Assembly: GCA_029204225.1 (NCBI GenBank)
Contig: CM055096.1
Coordinates: 46,161,346 to 46,225,345, forward strand
Direction of reading: 5' to 3'
Length of the DNA: 64,000 nt
DNA from: Diphasiastrum complanatum
Taxonomy: Eukaryota > Streptophyta > Lycopodiopsida > Lycopodiales > Lycopodiaceae
The translations under genes were made by a program, and so were the position numbers. Below are positions 11,223-24,239 of the stretch, piece by piece; within the stretch, counting starts at the first letter, position 1, and every line of letters starts with the position of its first letter. The notes below the pieces were generated by a model that saw nothing but the letters and a program-made list of their open reading frames with translations, was not told the origin of the DNA and did no database searches.

Positions 11223-13892
11223 GGCCACCATGCTGTATTGCATAGATGAGCTATTTCTTGCATGGTGTTTAACTTGCAAACAAGTCATATAATATGAAAA
11301 GCCATCTATCTAAGTATGATTGCGAAGAAGGTTGAATTGATAAGACTGATTATCAAACTGTATTCTTTTTCCAATTATAAAGTCTAGAAAGAGTGAGATA
11401 CACAAGGTCATTATGGAGTTGATCCACTAACACACTTGTTTGCTTGTATGGAAATTGCTCGCTTGATTCTTGAATACCATGTTGTGCTCATCTTCATCCA
11501 ATGCTCTTATGAACTTGATTACTCTAAAATAAGTGAGATTTTTCTTGAAAAGCTCCAACTAATCAATGCCCATCATTGCATACCCTTTGCTTAATGAAAG
11601 TGCTATATCAATAATTGCTCCACCACTTAGATGATTTTACAAAATCGTTGTGTGTTGATTGTAGTTCATTACCATTTGATAAGCATGGTCTCATATCAAG
11701 GGCATCACTTGAATTGAGAAAAAAACAATAAAGTTAGCTCCATGTTTTGCACCAAGTGCTAATATTGGTGAACATGCTTAGATATTTTAAAGCTTTCTCT
11801 AAAAACTATAATTTTTTTTTTCGAGGGTGTTGTTAAGACTTGTTTTCATGATGTCTATATTGTTTTCAAGCAACAACAAAACAACCTTGTGAAGGTGATA
11901 GCACAATGCTTAATTTGACTTTTCTAGAGATCCATTGATATATCTAGCTGTCCAATAATCTCTACAGAAAAATATCTTTCACTGCCAAAAATTGAAAAAT
12001 CCATTCATTTGGATGATTGGCATGCCTTTCAGATGGATATACAAGATCCACACACGACTCTATGATTCAAGTAGAAGAATCAACACGATTCAACATCACA
12101 TTTTTAACCCTTCCAAATTAGTGATAAGCTTCAAATCCCTACTGATCTGAGAGAATGATCTCCAAGGATAAGCTTCTATCACCACTAACAGGTTTATGTG
12201 ATCCATGTGTTCAATTGCTACTTCCATGATCACAAATTGCATCCAAAACTTGTGGATAATCTCATGGCTACGATGATATCTATAATGAATTTCCCTAAAT
12301 GAATTCTATTTTGAAAATTAAAATATGGTATAAAACAATTATTTTCAGGAATTTTCAAAAAATCGTAACTACAAAATACATTGTCAAAGCACACTTACTA
12401 TCCCTGATGTCCCACTACTTTCCCCCTTAGATTTTTTTTAGTCCCTTGAAAATTTCGTTTTGCTAGGGCACAAAGAAGGTTCAGAGACATATAGTAAATG
12501 TAAAGTGAATTAACGTAGGAAAAAATGTGAAAAAATTCATTTCATTTGCAAGTTATTCTATAACTAGGTTGAATCCACAAATACAAAAAAAATCATCCAC
12601 ACAAATGCATAATAGCACTAAACTACAATTTTGTCTATTTTCAACCAGAGGATTAAACTCATGAAACAAATTCAATTTTTTAACTTTAAACAGATGACCG
12701 TTCTCTTCTTCATCAAACAACAAGTTGGCATTATTCTGTCAATATCTAAATACTATCAAAAGCTCAAAACATAAAATGACCTAGATGGGAATCCCTCAAA
12801 CCAGATTTCAATAACTCTTAAATTGTATCTAACAAATTTCCTTTGTTAGGATAAAGAGTCCAATCGTCATTCATTCTCTCTGGCCATTTCATATTATCTG
12901 ACCTTTTTTAGATCAAATTTGGCGAGTATCTTGCATTAACATTTTCTTGACCAGTTTCTAATAATTAAAATCAATCATAATTGTATAAGGAAAAATAACT
13001 GATTTAAAAATTTAACCAAATTTGAAATTTAACAAAGAAAGAAAAAAATTCATTTAAGTCTCTATCTAGGAGTAATTTAGCTCCATAATTCAAAATATTG
13101 TTACAATATTAAACTTTTGACAAATTTGAATGTATCAATGTACAACGGGATTGACGGTTTCTTCAATCAGAAATAATTTAACTTTAGTGAAAATACTGTG
13201 AACGAATCTGACTAAACAGCAACCTCAATGTGGTCATTTCACTAATCTAAGCCCATTTCATAGATAATGTACAAAAAATGATCTTGAATTTTCAAGAAAG
13301 TTGATTTTAACAAAAATATTATTAGTATAAAAGACAATCAAAATCGATAAATTGATATATTGTTCGATTTCTGATGTCACTAATCCAATCTCAGACTGGC
13401 ATGAAAATCACATGACATCAATCACGAAATGTCACTTCAGAATTTTTTATATAAAACTTAGTTTTCAACAATCCAATAGCCACCTCACACTAGTCTATGA
13501 CAGAACCGTCAAAGTACATGCATATAACCACTCAAAACAATTGTAGACCTACCATGCAGGTTAGAATCATGCACATGATTGCCATGCAACTAATTTTCAC
13601 AAGTAGAGTTGTCAGACTCCCTCTATGATCTTCTCTTCAAGCCTTGCTAATTTCCTGCACATACAAGCATGAAATTACTTCTAACACAAGATGGAGCTGG
13701 CTGCCTTGTCTCCTCCCAGCCTTTGCTGCATAGATTATGATCAGGAATGCCTCTCTCTAGGCTCACTTATCCAAAATCCTCAAGCACCCCTTAATCCCGA
13801 CCCTTCCTAAATCTTGACACATGGCCAACTCCATGCACAGTCGACACTTGCCACTTGGCAGTACCCTGACACATAGGCAAGTGAGTAGGTTG
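11223..13892. other. Intergenic AT-rich stretch downstream of the DUF3537 gene
   Basis: The first few hundred bases probably hold the 3' UTR and polyadenylation region. The rest is AT-rich with only short, unconvincing frames. No transposon or gene was recognised. Confidence 0.5.
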
Positions 13893-14044
13893 ACATGTGT
13901 CACTCATCCATTGGATCAAATGTCCCAATGGGCATGTGACACGTGTCATGTTTGACCGGTCAACTCTAACATGTGTCACTCATTCAGTGAACCAAGTGTA
14001 CCAGTGAGCATATGACATGTGTCACATTGACTAGTCAACTCTCC
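13893..14044. repeat. Two-unit tandem repeat, 76-bp period
   Basis: Units start ACATGTGTCACTCAT at 13893 and 13969, and both end with a GGTCAACTC or AGTCAACTC box. Many GACACATG and CACGTGTC motifs recur here. It may lie in the 3' LTR of the adjoining minus-strand gypsy element. Confidence 0.8.
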
Positions 14045-14279
14045 TACTTTTTAGGAGGTCAGTCCAACCACTCCGAATTAATGACCTACTACCCTATACC
14101 CAAGCGACATGCGACTCTGAGGCTCAGAAACATCATTAACAACTTTATTTACATTTCTGTTACAAAGGTCACCACAGGCCGGTGACTTAGCCATTTCTAT
14201 ATTTACAAGAAGTACATCTATAAGTAAAAACAGTAAACAACCGGGACAAGGAGTAAAAGTTGTAACATCCCTTCCCCTC

Positions 14280-14660
14280 TCATGTAACATCATCCGTGAT
14301 GGCAAAGCTAGGGTACTGTGCACGCAGACTGTGCGCGGTCTCCCAAGTAGCATCAGAAAGAGGCCTTCCATGCCAAGCGACCAAGTACTCACGGATCAGA
14401 CGGTTGTGTAAACGCCTCTCTCGCCTATCCAATACCCTCGCTCGCCCATGGGTTACTTCTCCCTGCTCCTGGAATGCAAACAAACCATCAGACAACAAGT
14501 TATCACCGTTATGTAAAACCCGTTTCAATCTAGAAACATGAAATACAGGATGCACTTTACAAGTTTTAGGAAAATCTAACTTATAAAAAACATCACTGAT
14601 TCTTTTAACAATTTTCGAGGGTCCACAATAACGTGGGGATAACTTGTAACATTTGCCCAT
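14280..14660 (-). pseudogene. Gypsy integrase C-terminus with chromodomain
   Basis: Reads KLSPRYCGPSKIVKRI and VHPVFHVSRLK (the gypsy GPY-type end), then LDRRERRLHNRLIREYLVAW and DATWE, a chromodomain-like module thought to steer chromovirus insertion to particular chromatin. This frame is open; damage lies upstream. Confidence 0.88.
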
Positions 14661-14786
14661 CTTAAGGGTCTTAGAGTCCGGGTACTTGGAGAAACACCAT
14701 GTCTCCTACCACAAACTCTCTAGGCTTGCGATTATGATCAGCATATGACTTTGCTCGATCCATCGCTTGCCTAATATTAACCTTCG

Positions 14787-15691
14787 CTAACTCAAGCATT
14801 TCAGAGGTAGAAAATTAGCCGCACTAGGCACTCTCTGAGGAATTCCTACCGTAACAGGACTAGCTGGCCTAAATCCATAGTTAAGCTTGAAAGAACTCAT
14901 CTTAGTACTCAAATTTTTCTTGTCATTGTAAGCAAACTCCATCAGTGGCAAGTACTTCTCCCACTGAGTTTGCTTAGCTCCAACAAATGCCCTAAGCATA
15001 TCCTTTAAGGTCTGGTTGACTCTCTCAATTTGGCCATCCGTTTCAGGATGCTCTGTACTACTTATTCTCAATTGGACTTCAAGTCTGGCCATAACTGTAG
15101 TCCAAAAGTTTCCAGTGAATCAAGTATCCCTTTCAGACACTATCGATAATGGTAATCCATGAAGTCTGAACACATGCTCGATAAACAAATTAGCTACTCC
15201 AGCTGCATCAATCTTTTTATGCATTGGAATGAAATGAGCCATTTTCATGAGTCTGTCAACTACAACCAAGATAGAATCATGCTGCAATTGCATGCGAGGA
15301 AAGTTGGTGACAAAATCCATGGAGATACTCTCCCATCTTCCTTCTGGCATAGGTAGTGGGTGTAAAACTCCACGAGGTTTAATCCTTTTAACTTTACTGA
15401 CTTGGCACTTTAAACAGTGCGTCACGTAATGGTAAACATCTTTTTAAGTTTAGGCCACCAGAAGTTACGTAAGATTAACTCATAGGTCTTATCCACACCA
15501 GGATGACCTGCACTAGGGCTATCATGACATAAATGGACAATCTTCCTAAGCAGCTCCTCACAAGCTGGAATGAGAAGTTTGCCATTTCTCATGATCATAC
15601 CATCTTCTATGGTATATTTAAGGTAAGTGTGAGTCAAGAGACCAGAACTCTCATCCTGAGATTCTACTTGCACAAGATTTGCCTCTCTCAC
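14787..15691 (-). pseudogene. Gypsy integrase, broken
   Basis: Three consecutive frames: the HHCC region (HDSPSAGHPGVDKTYEL, then CLKCQVSK), the core with WESISMDFVTNFPR and IVSERDT, and the E-containing part TEHPETDGQIERVNQTL. Stops lie near 15694 and 15116, and SDRD has become SERD. Confidence 0.9.
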
Positions 15692-15697
15692 AATTCC

Positions 15698-17030
15698 TTA
15701 ACAATGAGGATCCTCTTGTTGAGCCTGTCTAATCTCAGCAATCAGGTCATTTTCTATGACCACAAAAGACATCTGATACAATATCCGAGATAATGCATCA
15801 GCCACACAATTTTTGGCACCCTTCTTGTACCGGATCTCCATGTAAAATTTCTGCATCAACTCAGCCCACCTGGCTTGCCACCCTCTTAGGTCCGGCTGGT
15901 TGCAGAAATATCTCAAAGTGTTATGGTCGGTGTACACGTAGAATTCCGCACCATACAAATAATGCCTCCATGCCTTCAAAGCGTGGATGATGGCAAACAA
16001 CTCTTTCTCATGAGTTGGATAATTCTTCTGTGCAGGGTTTAGCTTCTTGCTCTCAAAGGCCACAAGCCTACCCTCTTGCATCAAAACTGCCCCAACGGTG
16101 ATGTCACTTGCATCCGTTTCTACGACAAATGGTTTTTGAGGCTCAACAATTTTTAAAGTGACAAAGTTAGCCACAGCTTGTTTCAAGGCATCGAAACTTC
16201 GTTGCTGAACTTCCGTCCACTCTTTCCATTTATTTTTCTGTAACATATCAGTCAATGGTGCAGCTATGTGTGAATAATTCCTCACACCTTTACGATAAAA
16301 CACAGCCAACCCTAGAAAGTTTCTTAGTGTCATCAAGTCTGTAGGAACAGGCCAGGCAAGAAGAACATCAATTTTCTGCGGATCCAATATTATTCCATCT
16401 GATGACACTGTAAATCCCAAATATGTTATTTCTTTTTTAAATAATTCACTTTTTTTATCATTAGCGAATAATGTATTTGCCCTCAAAGTTGAAAACACAG
16501 CTCTTAGGTGATTAACATGCATAGCATCACCACAACTGTAAACAAGTATGTCATCAACAAAATTAACCACAAACTTGCCCATAAACAGTCTAAGCACATC
16601 GTTCATTAACATCATAAATGTTGCAGGGGTGTTAGTCAATCCAAAGGGCATGACTAAAAATTCATAGTGTCCAAAACGAGTCTGGAAGGTAGTTTCATGC
16701 ACATCCTCTTCTCGAACTCTCACCTGGTGGTAACCACTCTTTAGGTCAATTTTGCTAAACATTGTAGCACCATGGAGGGCATCCAAAAGATCATCTATAT
16801 GTGGCATAGGATATCAATGCTTAACAATAATCTTGTTCAAGCCTCGATAGTCCACACACATTCTCCAAGACCCATCCTTCTTTTTTACCAGAATGATCGG
16901 AGAGGCAAAGGGGAAGAAGCTAGGTCTTACTTGCCCCTTGGCAAGATAGTCCTCAATCATGCTTCTGACCTCTTCCTCCTCTTTGAGAGTCATTCTATAA
17001 GGTGGTCTATTAATGGGAGATGATCCAGGA
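15698..17030 (-). pseudogene. Gypsy reverse transcriptase and RNase H, broken
   Basis: RT begins SSPINRPPYRMTLKEEEEV and continues IILVKKKDGSWRMCVDYR, then has a stop before YPMPHIDDLLD. The long frame 15698-16807 holds FSKIDLKSGYHQVR, the active-site motif FVDD and an RNase H with VVETDASDITVGAVL and TDHNTLRYF. RT and RNase H catalytic acids are preserved; the stop near 16810 breaks the polyprotein. Confidence 0.92.
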
Positions 17031-17113
17031 ATTAACTCATTCTATGCTCAACATTTCTCTTAGGGGGTAAAATAGATGGAAGTTCATTCGTGAACACATC
17101 TAGAAACTCCTCC

Positions 17114-18047
17114 CTAATTTGGTGATTTAGGTTTTAGTAAGGTTAGTTTGTTCTTGGCATACATCAGACTCATTAGCAGAAACAGACATATCATACAAAA
17201 AACAAACATAATGGTGAATCCAACCATCGTGCTGGAACTCATACACATGAGTATCCCAAGCGATGTAGGGTTTCTTAGCCACATGCCAACAAATTCCAAG
17301 CACCACATCAAAGCGATCCAAACGGGTAATCTCAAAATCTAACTCCTCAGTATAGCTCTAAATGGTTAGAGGCATACCCACAACCCTGGCATCCCACACT
17401 TTTGGTCCATTTCCATCAGCCATTTCAACTGTGTACTGGTACATGGATGGTTGTGTGCTCACTCTCAACCGTATAATCAAAGCAGAGTTAATGATGTTAT
17501 GTGAGGACCCAATGTCAAATAGAATCAAAACATCTCTACCACATAGCTGTCCATGCATAACAATTAAAGAAGTGCAAGGAAATTGATACCCGTGTTGTTC
17601 CACTCTTGACAACTGTGGCAAAGGAACCAAGTCCACCTTCCGAATCACCAACACGTTCATCAACCGTGGAACATCAGGAGGTTCTTCTTGTCTCAATTCC
17701 TCAATTTTCATAGGATCTGCCTCCTCAACTTGCAAACTGTAGGTGGTCCATGAGGGATTGCGAAAACACTCCTTCCACCTATGCCGCCCTAGACAGCCAA
17801 AGCAAAGGTTCTCTTTCTTTGCCCGCTCCAAGTCCTGTGGCGATAGCATAGAAAAGCACTGGCCCCCTTGGGCATTGGACATCCCATACCACCCTCTGCC
17901 TTTTGAGGCGCTCGCAGATTTACTCTTTTTTGCACTTTGAATTTGCTCTTGCGAGGATTGACCCTTCCATTTTTTAAACTTTGTCAAGTCAATTTGTCGT
18001 ATCATGATTGCATCAAGGATGTAGATTCTAGTGATGACAAGGTGCAA
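17114..18047 (-). pseudogene. Gypsy gag end and protease, broken
   Basis: A zinc knuckle CFGCLGRHRWKEC (CX2CX3HX4C) is followed by a protease reading LILFDIGSSHNIIN. The catalytic D-S/T-G has become D-I-G, which should abolish activity. A frame break near 17358 is followed by RLDRFDVVLGICW, the usual sequence linking protease to RT. Confidence 0.85.
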
Positions 18048-19474
18048 ATCATTTGGTTTGGGCCATGAAAGATCTCACAGGTTCACTTGGAGGGATATTG
18101 GCATGTCACGTCATGTGAGGGACTTGATGGTGGCTTTGAAGTTCACATCTCAAGTATTCTCAGGGAGTGGTTTGGAACCATTCACAGGAGCAGCTTGGAG
18201 CAAGCTTGGGAGAATACAGGTGGGCACTACATGGTAGATGCTCAAATTTTTGAAATCGGTGATGGCATTGGGTTACTTGATAGGGATGGACTACTAGATG
18301 ACATGGGATGATCATCAGGGTGTAGCTATTTCAGATTGGATTTGAGTCATTGGTTGATGGACATGTCTTATAGGGGCGATTCATGATGGAATCAAGAAGC
18401 TACAAATGTAAATGGACAAAGTATGAACCTTTGGGAGCCAGCTCTAAGTTGGAGAGCTAATAGAGATGGCACGGTTGGGTGATGACTCATGGATGAGCTT
18501 GTGTTAACATGGTGTCGGGTGGCATATTGCTAGGGAGAGTGAGCGACATTGCTAGGGGCTAAAAGGAGTTACTGTAGGTGATGCTTTGGCGATTGGCTTG
18601 GATAGCAAAATGGTGACCTAGGGATGGGTCAAGCCTACTTGGAGGTAGGTGGCATGGGAGTGTACCTGGAGGTGGTACATATCCTGAGGGCATGGAGTTT
18701 ATTATGTGGTGATGTGGATCAAGCATGCCCATGGTTGTGAGCCAACAGGGATGGAGATGATTGCTCAAGGAGTAACAATTGTATGGGCTCCTTGGTGGGA
18801 GTCCTATATATGTACTGGTCAAGTCAGAGTTGGCAATGTCAAGCATGGGAAATTGAGCCTACATGGGATGTAGGGACAGTTGGATATGCCTGGACGTGAG
18901 GGCATCTTGGTTATAGGTTCGGGCCATGGTTGAGGATCTGATTTGGTGACCAGTGGTGTAGCAACGGATTTACATGTGACAAGTGCGGATACCACAATAT
19001 GTGCAAGCCTGGTCGTGTAGTTGACATATTCGTGTTGGTTTGCATGAATGTGTGCTTGCATGTTACCTTGTCACATGGGTCTAGATTTGAGTCAAAGTTG
19101 CATGTGGTTGTGCATTTGTTATGTTTGAAACAAAGTAGTCATTTTATGCTCATTGACTTGTCATTATGTCTACTAGATGTCTATTTGGTGAGGGTATAAT
19201 CTTATGGTGATAGAAATATTTCCTCAGTTTGAGCCATGTCGCTCATGTGGTCCACCTGTGTTCAAGTCAGATTGGGGACCAATCAGTTGGTCGAGAGTGC
19301 GGTAGACTCTCTATATGAGCACTGTGTTTGCATGATACATTGTGTGCCAAACATGTTGGTTTGATGGTGTGCTTTAGTGTGAGTCAAGTACATGGTAGCA
19401 AGGATATGCATAATATCTTTTGGACACTCTAGAGACACTACAATATATTTCTTTACTCCTATCACATTTGAGCT
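18048..19474. other. Unassigned sequence before a plus-strand LTR
   Basis: G- and T-rich sequence with no recognisable protein. It ends in a polypurine tract directly before an LTR, so it is probably the 3' internal end of a plus-strand LTR element whose coding part is missing, but this is inference. Confidence 0.45.
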
Positions 19475-19483
19475 TAAGGGAGA
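19475..19483 (+). other. Polypurine tract
   Basis: AAGGGAGAG lies immediately before the LTR start TGTTATG, the place of a plus-strand primer for an upstream element. Confidence 0.6.
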
Positions 19484-19987
19484 GTGTTATGTCCATGACC
19501 AGTACATAGGATACAGTATACTCCTAGTCTTGGATACACGCGGTACTCCAGTGAAACAAGCTGTTAGATATGCCACGTCATACTGGACATGACCCAAAAG
19601 TAACTAATATCCTTGTGAGGCCCAGAACACATTAAATGGAGTTTAGACAAGGTATGAGACAGTGTATGCATGTGTAGAGTTATCAATAGCAATTTTATGA
19701 ATAGTTGGTCCATGCATAGGACTCTATTCTAGGTGAATCTATGCATAGGAAACATAGAGCTATGCATTAGGCTCTATATAAGAGGACCAAACTCGCCTTA
19801 CTCCTCATCATGGTTCTTGATTCATTGCCAGGTTCTCACTCTACATTCATGCTTCTTGTTCATTGGCTTGGGGGTGAGGCTTCTAGAGACTGATTGGATG
19901 CTTCTACTTGGTTGGGTGGTTTCTCCACAGTGTGTTATCCTTTTGTGTTTAGGATTTGTAAGCAGGATCTAAGGAGCTTCCCTTATA
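19484..19987 (+). repeat. LTR (family shared with 57279-57799)
   Basis: Starts TGTTATGTCC and ends near CTTATA. It is colinear with 57279-57799 over about 500 bp with many substitutions. It contains a TATATAAG-like box at about 19775-19782. It follows a polypurine tract yet precedes a gag gene without a recognisable primer site, so it may be shared by two elements or be a recombinant. Confidence 0.82.
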
Positions 19988-20222
19988 CTGTGATTTTTTA
20001 TGAATTTTTAGAAAACGTAAAATTTTAAAAAAAAATTAAAATTCCGAAAACTCGAAATTTTTAGTTTTTTCCAGTTTCTTGTAATATCTATGAAATTGAC
20101 TAAAAATAGTGATTTGACCATACTGGAGTCAATTTCAGTCAGTTTTTTTGGTCAATAGTACTTCACTATGAGTTAATCAAATATTAGCTAAATTTAGTAA
20201 TTTTCAGGATAGATATATCGAG

Positions 20223-21326
20223 ATGGCCGAAGAAACTTCAAATCATGCTGCAAATCCAGGTGCACCATCTTATATGGTGATTTGTTAGCAGTTGAGTACG
20301 ACACTAAATGACATGAATAATCGTAATCAGATGAGAGATCAGCAAATGGAGGTTCTTTTGAATCAAGTCAAATTAATGTCTTCACCCAATCTCGGTTTTC
20401 AACCGAAGATTTATTCGGACGAGAAGAAAGAGAAGAAACCTGAGGTCGTCGAGGATTGGCTGGCCAAGTGGAGTAGTTACTTCAATCTGCGCGGTGTTCC
20501 TGATGAGAAGAAAATTGAAAGTGTCGTGATGTTCTTATGCGAAAAAGCGTCATCGTGGTGGCAAGATTTACCGGTGAAGCCAACTACTTGGGATGCGTTT
20601 GCGGAAGTTTTCAAAAAAGCTTTCGTAGTTGCTGATGACTTGGACTACTAGCTAAAATTCGTGAACTACAAGATGGGTACAAAGAGTTTAGACTCTTATA
20701 TCCAGGAATTCATGGACCTATGGAATAGGGTTCCATCATTCAATGCAAAGTTGGCATCATGGTAGTTTGTCCTAGGTCTGCCAGCCGACTATCAGAACGA
20801 ATGTAGGCGAAATGTGCTTCAAAGCCTCTAGGATGCATTTTGGATTGCGAAAGCATATGATTCCACAGTGGTGGCATCCAGGAAGCAATTTGTGCAAATT
20901 CCAACCACTTTGAAAACCAAGAAGGGTGAGAAGTGCGGTCCAGACCAAGCAAAATATTTTGATGAATTAGATCAAGCAGCATCGGAACCCAGGAAGCCGA
21001 AGAGGAAGAGATTCAAGAAATCTATGTCCCGGGAAAAGGCTAAAAGAGAGAACTTATGTTTTGTCTGTAAGAAGCCTAGACATATGATGAAATTTTGTCC
21101 AGAAAGGAAAAAAGGGTCTGCTCACATGATAGAAATCTCAGGAGGCAATGGTAAGACTTTGGAAATTAACTGGATGGATTGTGAGTGTGAATATTCTTTT
21201 AGTACTACTTCTTTCTTGCCTAATGAACTTTTCCGTTTAATTGGCATAATTAAAGATCAAGAAGTGAGTATTTTATTGGGCAATGGTTCAACTCATAATT
21301 TTATTAATTCTTGTCTTGTGTAGAAA
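20223..21326 (+). pseudogene. Ty3/gypsy-like gag, broken
   Basis: ATG at 20223 is followed by an in-frame stop at codon 22. The frame then reads SDEKKEKKPEVVEDWLAKW and FLCEKASSWWQDLP, typical of the retrotransposon gag domain, with another stop at 20651 before DY is followed by further gag. A zinc knuckle remnant CFVCKKPRHMMKFC (CX2CX4HX4C) lies near 21060. Several stops make it non-functional. Confidence 0.87.
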
Positions 21327-21822
21327 CTCAGCTTGGAAACTGAAGCCAACAATCATAGATATAAAGTTTATCTAGCTTCAGGAGCAGATTTGGAGACAGA
21401 GAATGTAAAAGTCCCAAAGCTCCCAGTTTTGGTGCAAGAACACACAGAATTAGTTAGTTTTCATATTTTAGACCTAGCTCGTACTGATTTAATTTTAGGT
21501 TACGAATGGTTATTTAGTAAATCGCCTTCTCTGTTAATTGATTTTGAGAAGCATGTTCTCACTTTCAAGGAGGGTGATAAGGTATTACATTATTTGGCAG
21601 TAGTTTTGTATGTCCGTTGGATCTGATTTCTACAGTTAATAAAATGGAAGCATTGGATTATTCTGAGTATGAAGTTTTTTCAATTTATGGTATTCCAGTT
21701 GTGGATGTTCCTGAAATGAATCTAAATGGTTGTGAATTCTCAGCAATTCTTAACTCAGTAAATTTAGATTATGAACAAGCGGTGAAAGAACAGATCATAA
21801 ATGAATTTAGGGATGTTTTTCC
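21190..21822 (+). pseudogene. Gypsy protease and pre-RT segment, broken
   Basis: A protease-like stretch reads VSILLGNGSTHNFIN where a functional copy would have D-S/T-G; the catalytic Asp is Gly here. ARTDLILGYEWL follows, which is the usual post-protease motif. The frame then reaches the pre-RT sequence INEFRDVFP and ends where family A LTR sequence begins at 21823. RT and the rest are absent. Confidence 0.85.
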
Positions 21823-22623
21823 TGTGAAAAATGCAAAAATAAGCTTGGTAGAGGCCAAAACTCTTGTATATAGATAAACACACATGTGTGGAGCCTGTTC
21901 CCACGTGTAAAATTAGTGTACTTGTCATGTACCATAATCATATATGTTGTACATATGATTTAATTCTAGTTCTAGTGGCTAAAATGGCCAAAAACTAGTT
22001 TTCTAGACATATGACACATGGCATCAATCTATTGATTGCATGAGCCACATCCTTTGGTTAGGTGTCATATCCCATGTGTAGAGGAAAGCTCACACGTGTG
22101 GAATAATCTGAAGTAGGCAAATTTTGACTTCTAGAAGATTTCCAAGTAGATCTCCATATAGAAGGTTTTGTCCAAGTGTCAGTTTTGCATGATGAATCAT
22201 CATATGACAAAGCACCTTCACACATGTGGGATCAGAGGGATGATCAGTACCACGAGCTCCCACTTATTGTATATATAGAGCCACATTTGGCCATAATCAT
22301 AGTGAGACACCAATCTTGGTTTTGGAAGCAATTTTGAGTGATTCTCTCCATTTATCTACATTTGTTTTGATTGTTTTGAGGTTCTATCAATGTGTACTTG
22401 ATTTTTAGGTTGGAGTCCATACTCAGACAATGTTTCACACGTGTGAAACCAAAAAGTACACCTACCTTCAATTAATGATTGTTCTTGTTAGGATTTTGTG
22501 TCTAGAATTGATCTAGATTGATCTTAATCTCAAGTAGATTGATAGATCAAGTAATCTGACAACCAATCCCTCTTGAGGATCAGATTAGGATCCACTCTTG
22601 GTCCTTTTTGTACTTTCTGGACA
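21823..22623 (+). repeat. Family A 5' LTR, copy 1
   Basis: 801 bp from TGTGAAAAATGC to GGACA. It contains a TATATATA box at 22270-22277 and the perfect palindrome TTTCACACGTGTGAAA at 22433-22448. Confidence 0.85.
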
Positions 22624-22635
22624 TGGTATCAGAGC
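22624..22635 (+). promoter_or_regulatory. Primer-binding site, family A copy 1
   Basis: TGGTATCAGAGC directly follows the LTR; it is complementary to the initiator-Met-tRNA 3' end. Confidence 0.9.
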
Positions 22636-24239
22636 CAAGTACAAGAGATTTTGTTGAAATTGATAGGGTTAATCCAAATCAAAGCCAAAATTAGCAATTT
22701 TTAGGAAACTAGTCAAATTTTGTGTAGCGAGTTGGATTTGATAGCTATCCTCAAAATTTTTGGTCCAGATCTTGTTGTGGGGCTGTAGGAACCTTCTTTA
22801 CATGTGTGAGGCCATACAGCTCCGGTTTTGACTGAGAAATTTTAAAAATTTGTAAAATTTGACTCACATACCCAATTTGAGTGATTTTTGTTGCGAAATC
22901 AAGCATTTTCTATAGAGAATCTAATCCTTTGAATAGTTCTTGGATTAGATCAGCCAAGAAATTAAATTTGAAGCTTGAATTAGGTGCATTAATTGATCTT
23001 CTCTGATTTTTTGAGTGTATGTTGAAGTTAAGAGAGCTTTGGCTAAAAATCATAGATTAAGGAGTGATATGCAAGGTGAGAGGATGAAATCCATTGTACC
23101 ATCACTCTAGATTTGTTCAAGAGTGATAGGGTCAAGTTTAGAAGCATCAATTTGCTAGAAAACATCTTTGGATCTGTCCTCCAAGTGAAACCTTTGAGAG
23201 TTTCTAGTGCATATAGAGCATCTATGCAAAACTTTTGTAGAATTTGACATCGATTGGCTTAAATTGAGAGTTCTAGAAAAGAGATTGAGATCCAAGTCAG
23301 ATTATTCAATCCTACTCAATGTGTTTGAGTGTTTGTGAGGTTTGAAAAGAGTCATTAAGGTGTCTATGGCAAATGTGTAGAGAGAGATCCAATTTTCTAA
23401 GAGTTCCTTCCTTTGTAGCCTGGCAAGATCTAGAAGCTCATTTTGTGTTGTTATTGGTGAAGAGTTTGTCTCTGCCTAAATGATAAAATCTTTCTAATTG
23501 GCATTAGCTCTTTGAAGCACAATATCTTAGTGAGAAAAATCACAACTTTTGATTTTGAATTTCATTCCAAGTCTTAAAAAGTAGAGTGATTGGTGGAATC
23601 CAATAGGAGTGATTGAATTCAATTTGTTGAGCAAAAATTGACATAGTATGTATGAAACTCAAATTAGTTCTATTCAACTTTCTTTGTGAGAGTGTGAGGG
23701 TCAGTTTGTGATCCCATTGGATGTCTAGAATAAGGAGGAGTCCATATTTGAGTATTCATGCATGGTTGAGATCTTTGTGAATCTCTAGTTTTTTGTGAGT
23801 CTAATTTTTAAGCTTTGTGAAAAATTGGTGGTATAGTTTGTTTTCAAATCAAACCAAATTCATTCTAAATCTCAAGAGGGAGATTATTTGGGTCAAGAGT
23901 GAGTCCAAAAGAGGTGATTAAGTTTGATTTTCATGTGTTTGAAACAAAACCCATCTTTTGTTCAAGAATCTCAAGTGTTGAGAGAACTAGTCAAGTGAAA
24001 AGGAAAATCTAGGTGTCAAATCTTTTCATATCCATTTCAACTTTCAAAAGAAAGAGTCATTGGTATTTGATGAGTCCAATAGGAGAGTGGATCTGATTTA
24101 TTTAGTGATTTGATTCAAAAATTGTGTGCTTTTTTCTTAATGATCAAAGCAAAGTTTCCAAGTGACTAGTCATTACTATGAAGATTGATTCTTAGGTTTG
24201 TGAGCTAGATCTTTTGTAGATCCTTCTATATTGTTGAAG

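Larger units (their letters stand above)
14280..18047 (-). mobile_element. Decayed Ty3/gypsy chromovirus
   Basis: On the minus strand, gag zinc knuckle, protease, RT, RNase H, integrase and a chromodomain-like C-terminus follow in the gypsy order. At least five stops or frameshifts separate the pieces, so it cannot be active. No LTR pair was found: the gag N-terminus is missing beyond 18047 where unrelated sequence starts, and TGTAACATCC near 14268 could mark LTR sequence at the other end. The C-terminal chromodomain places it among chromoviruses. Confidence 0.93.
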
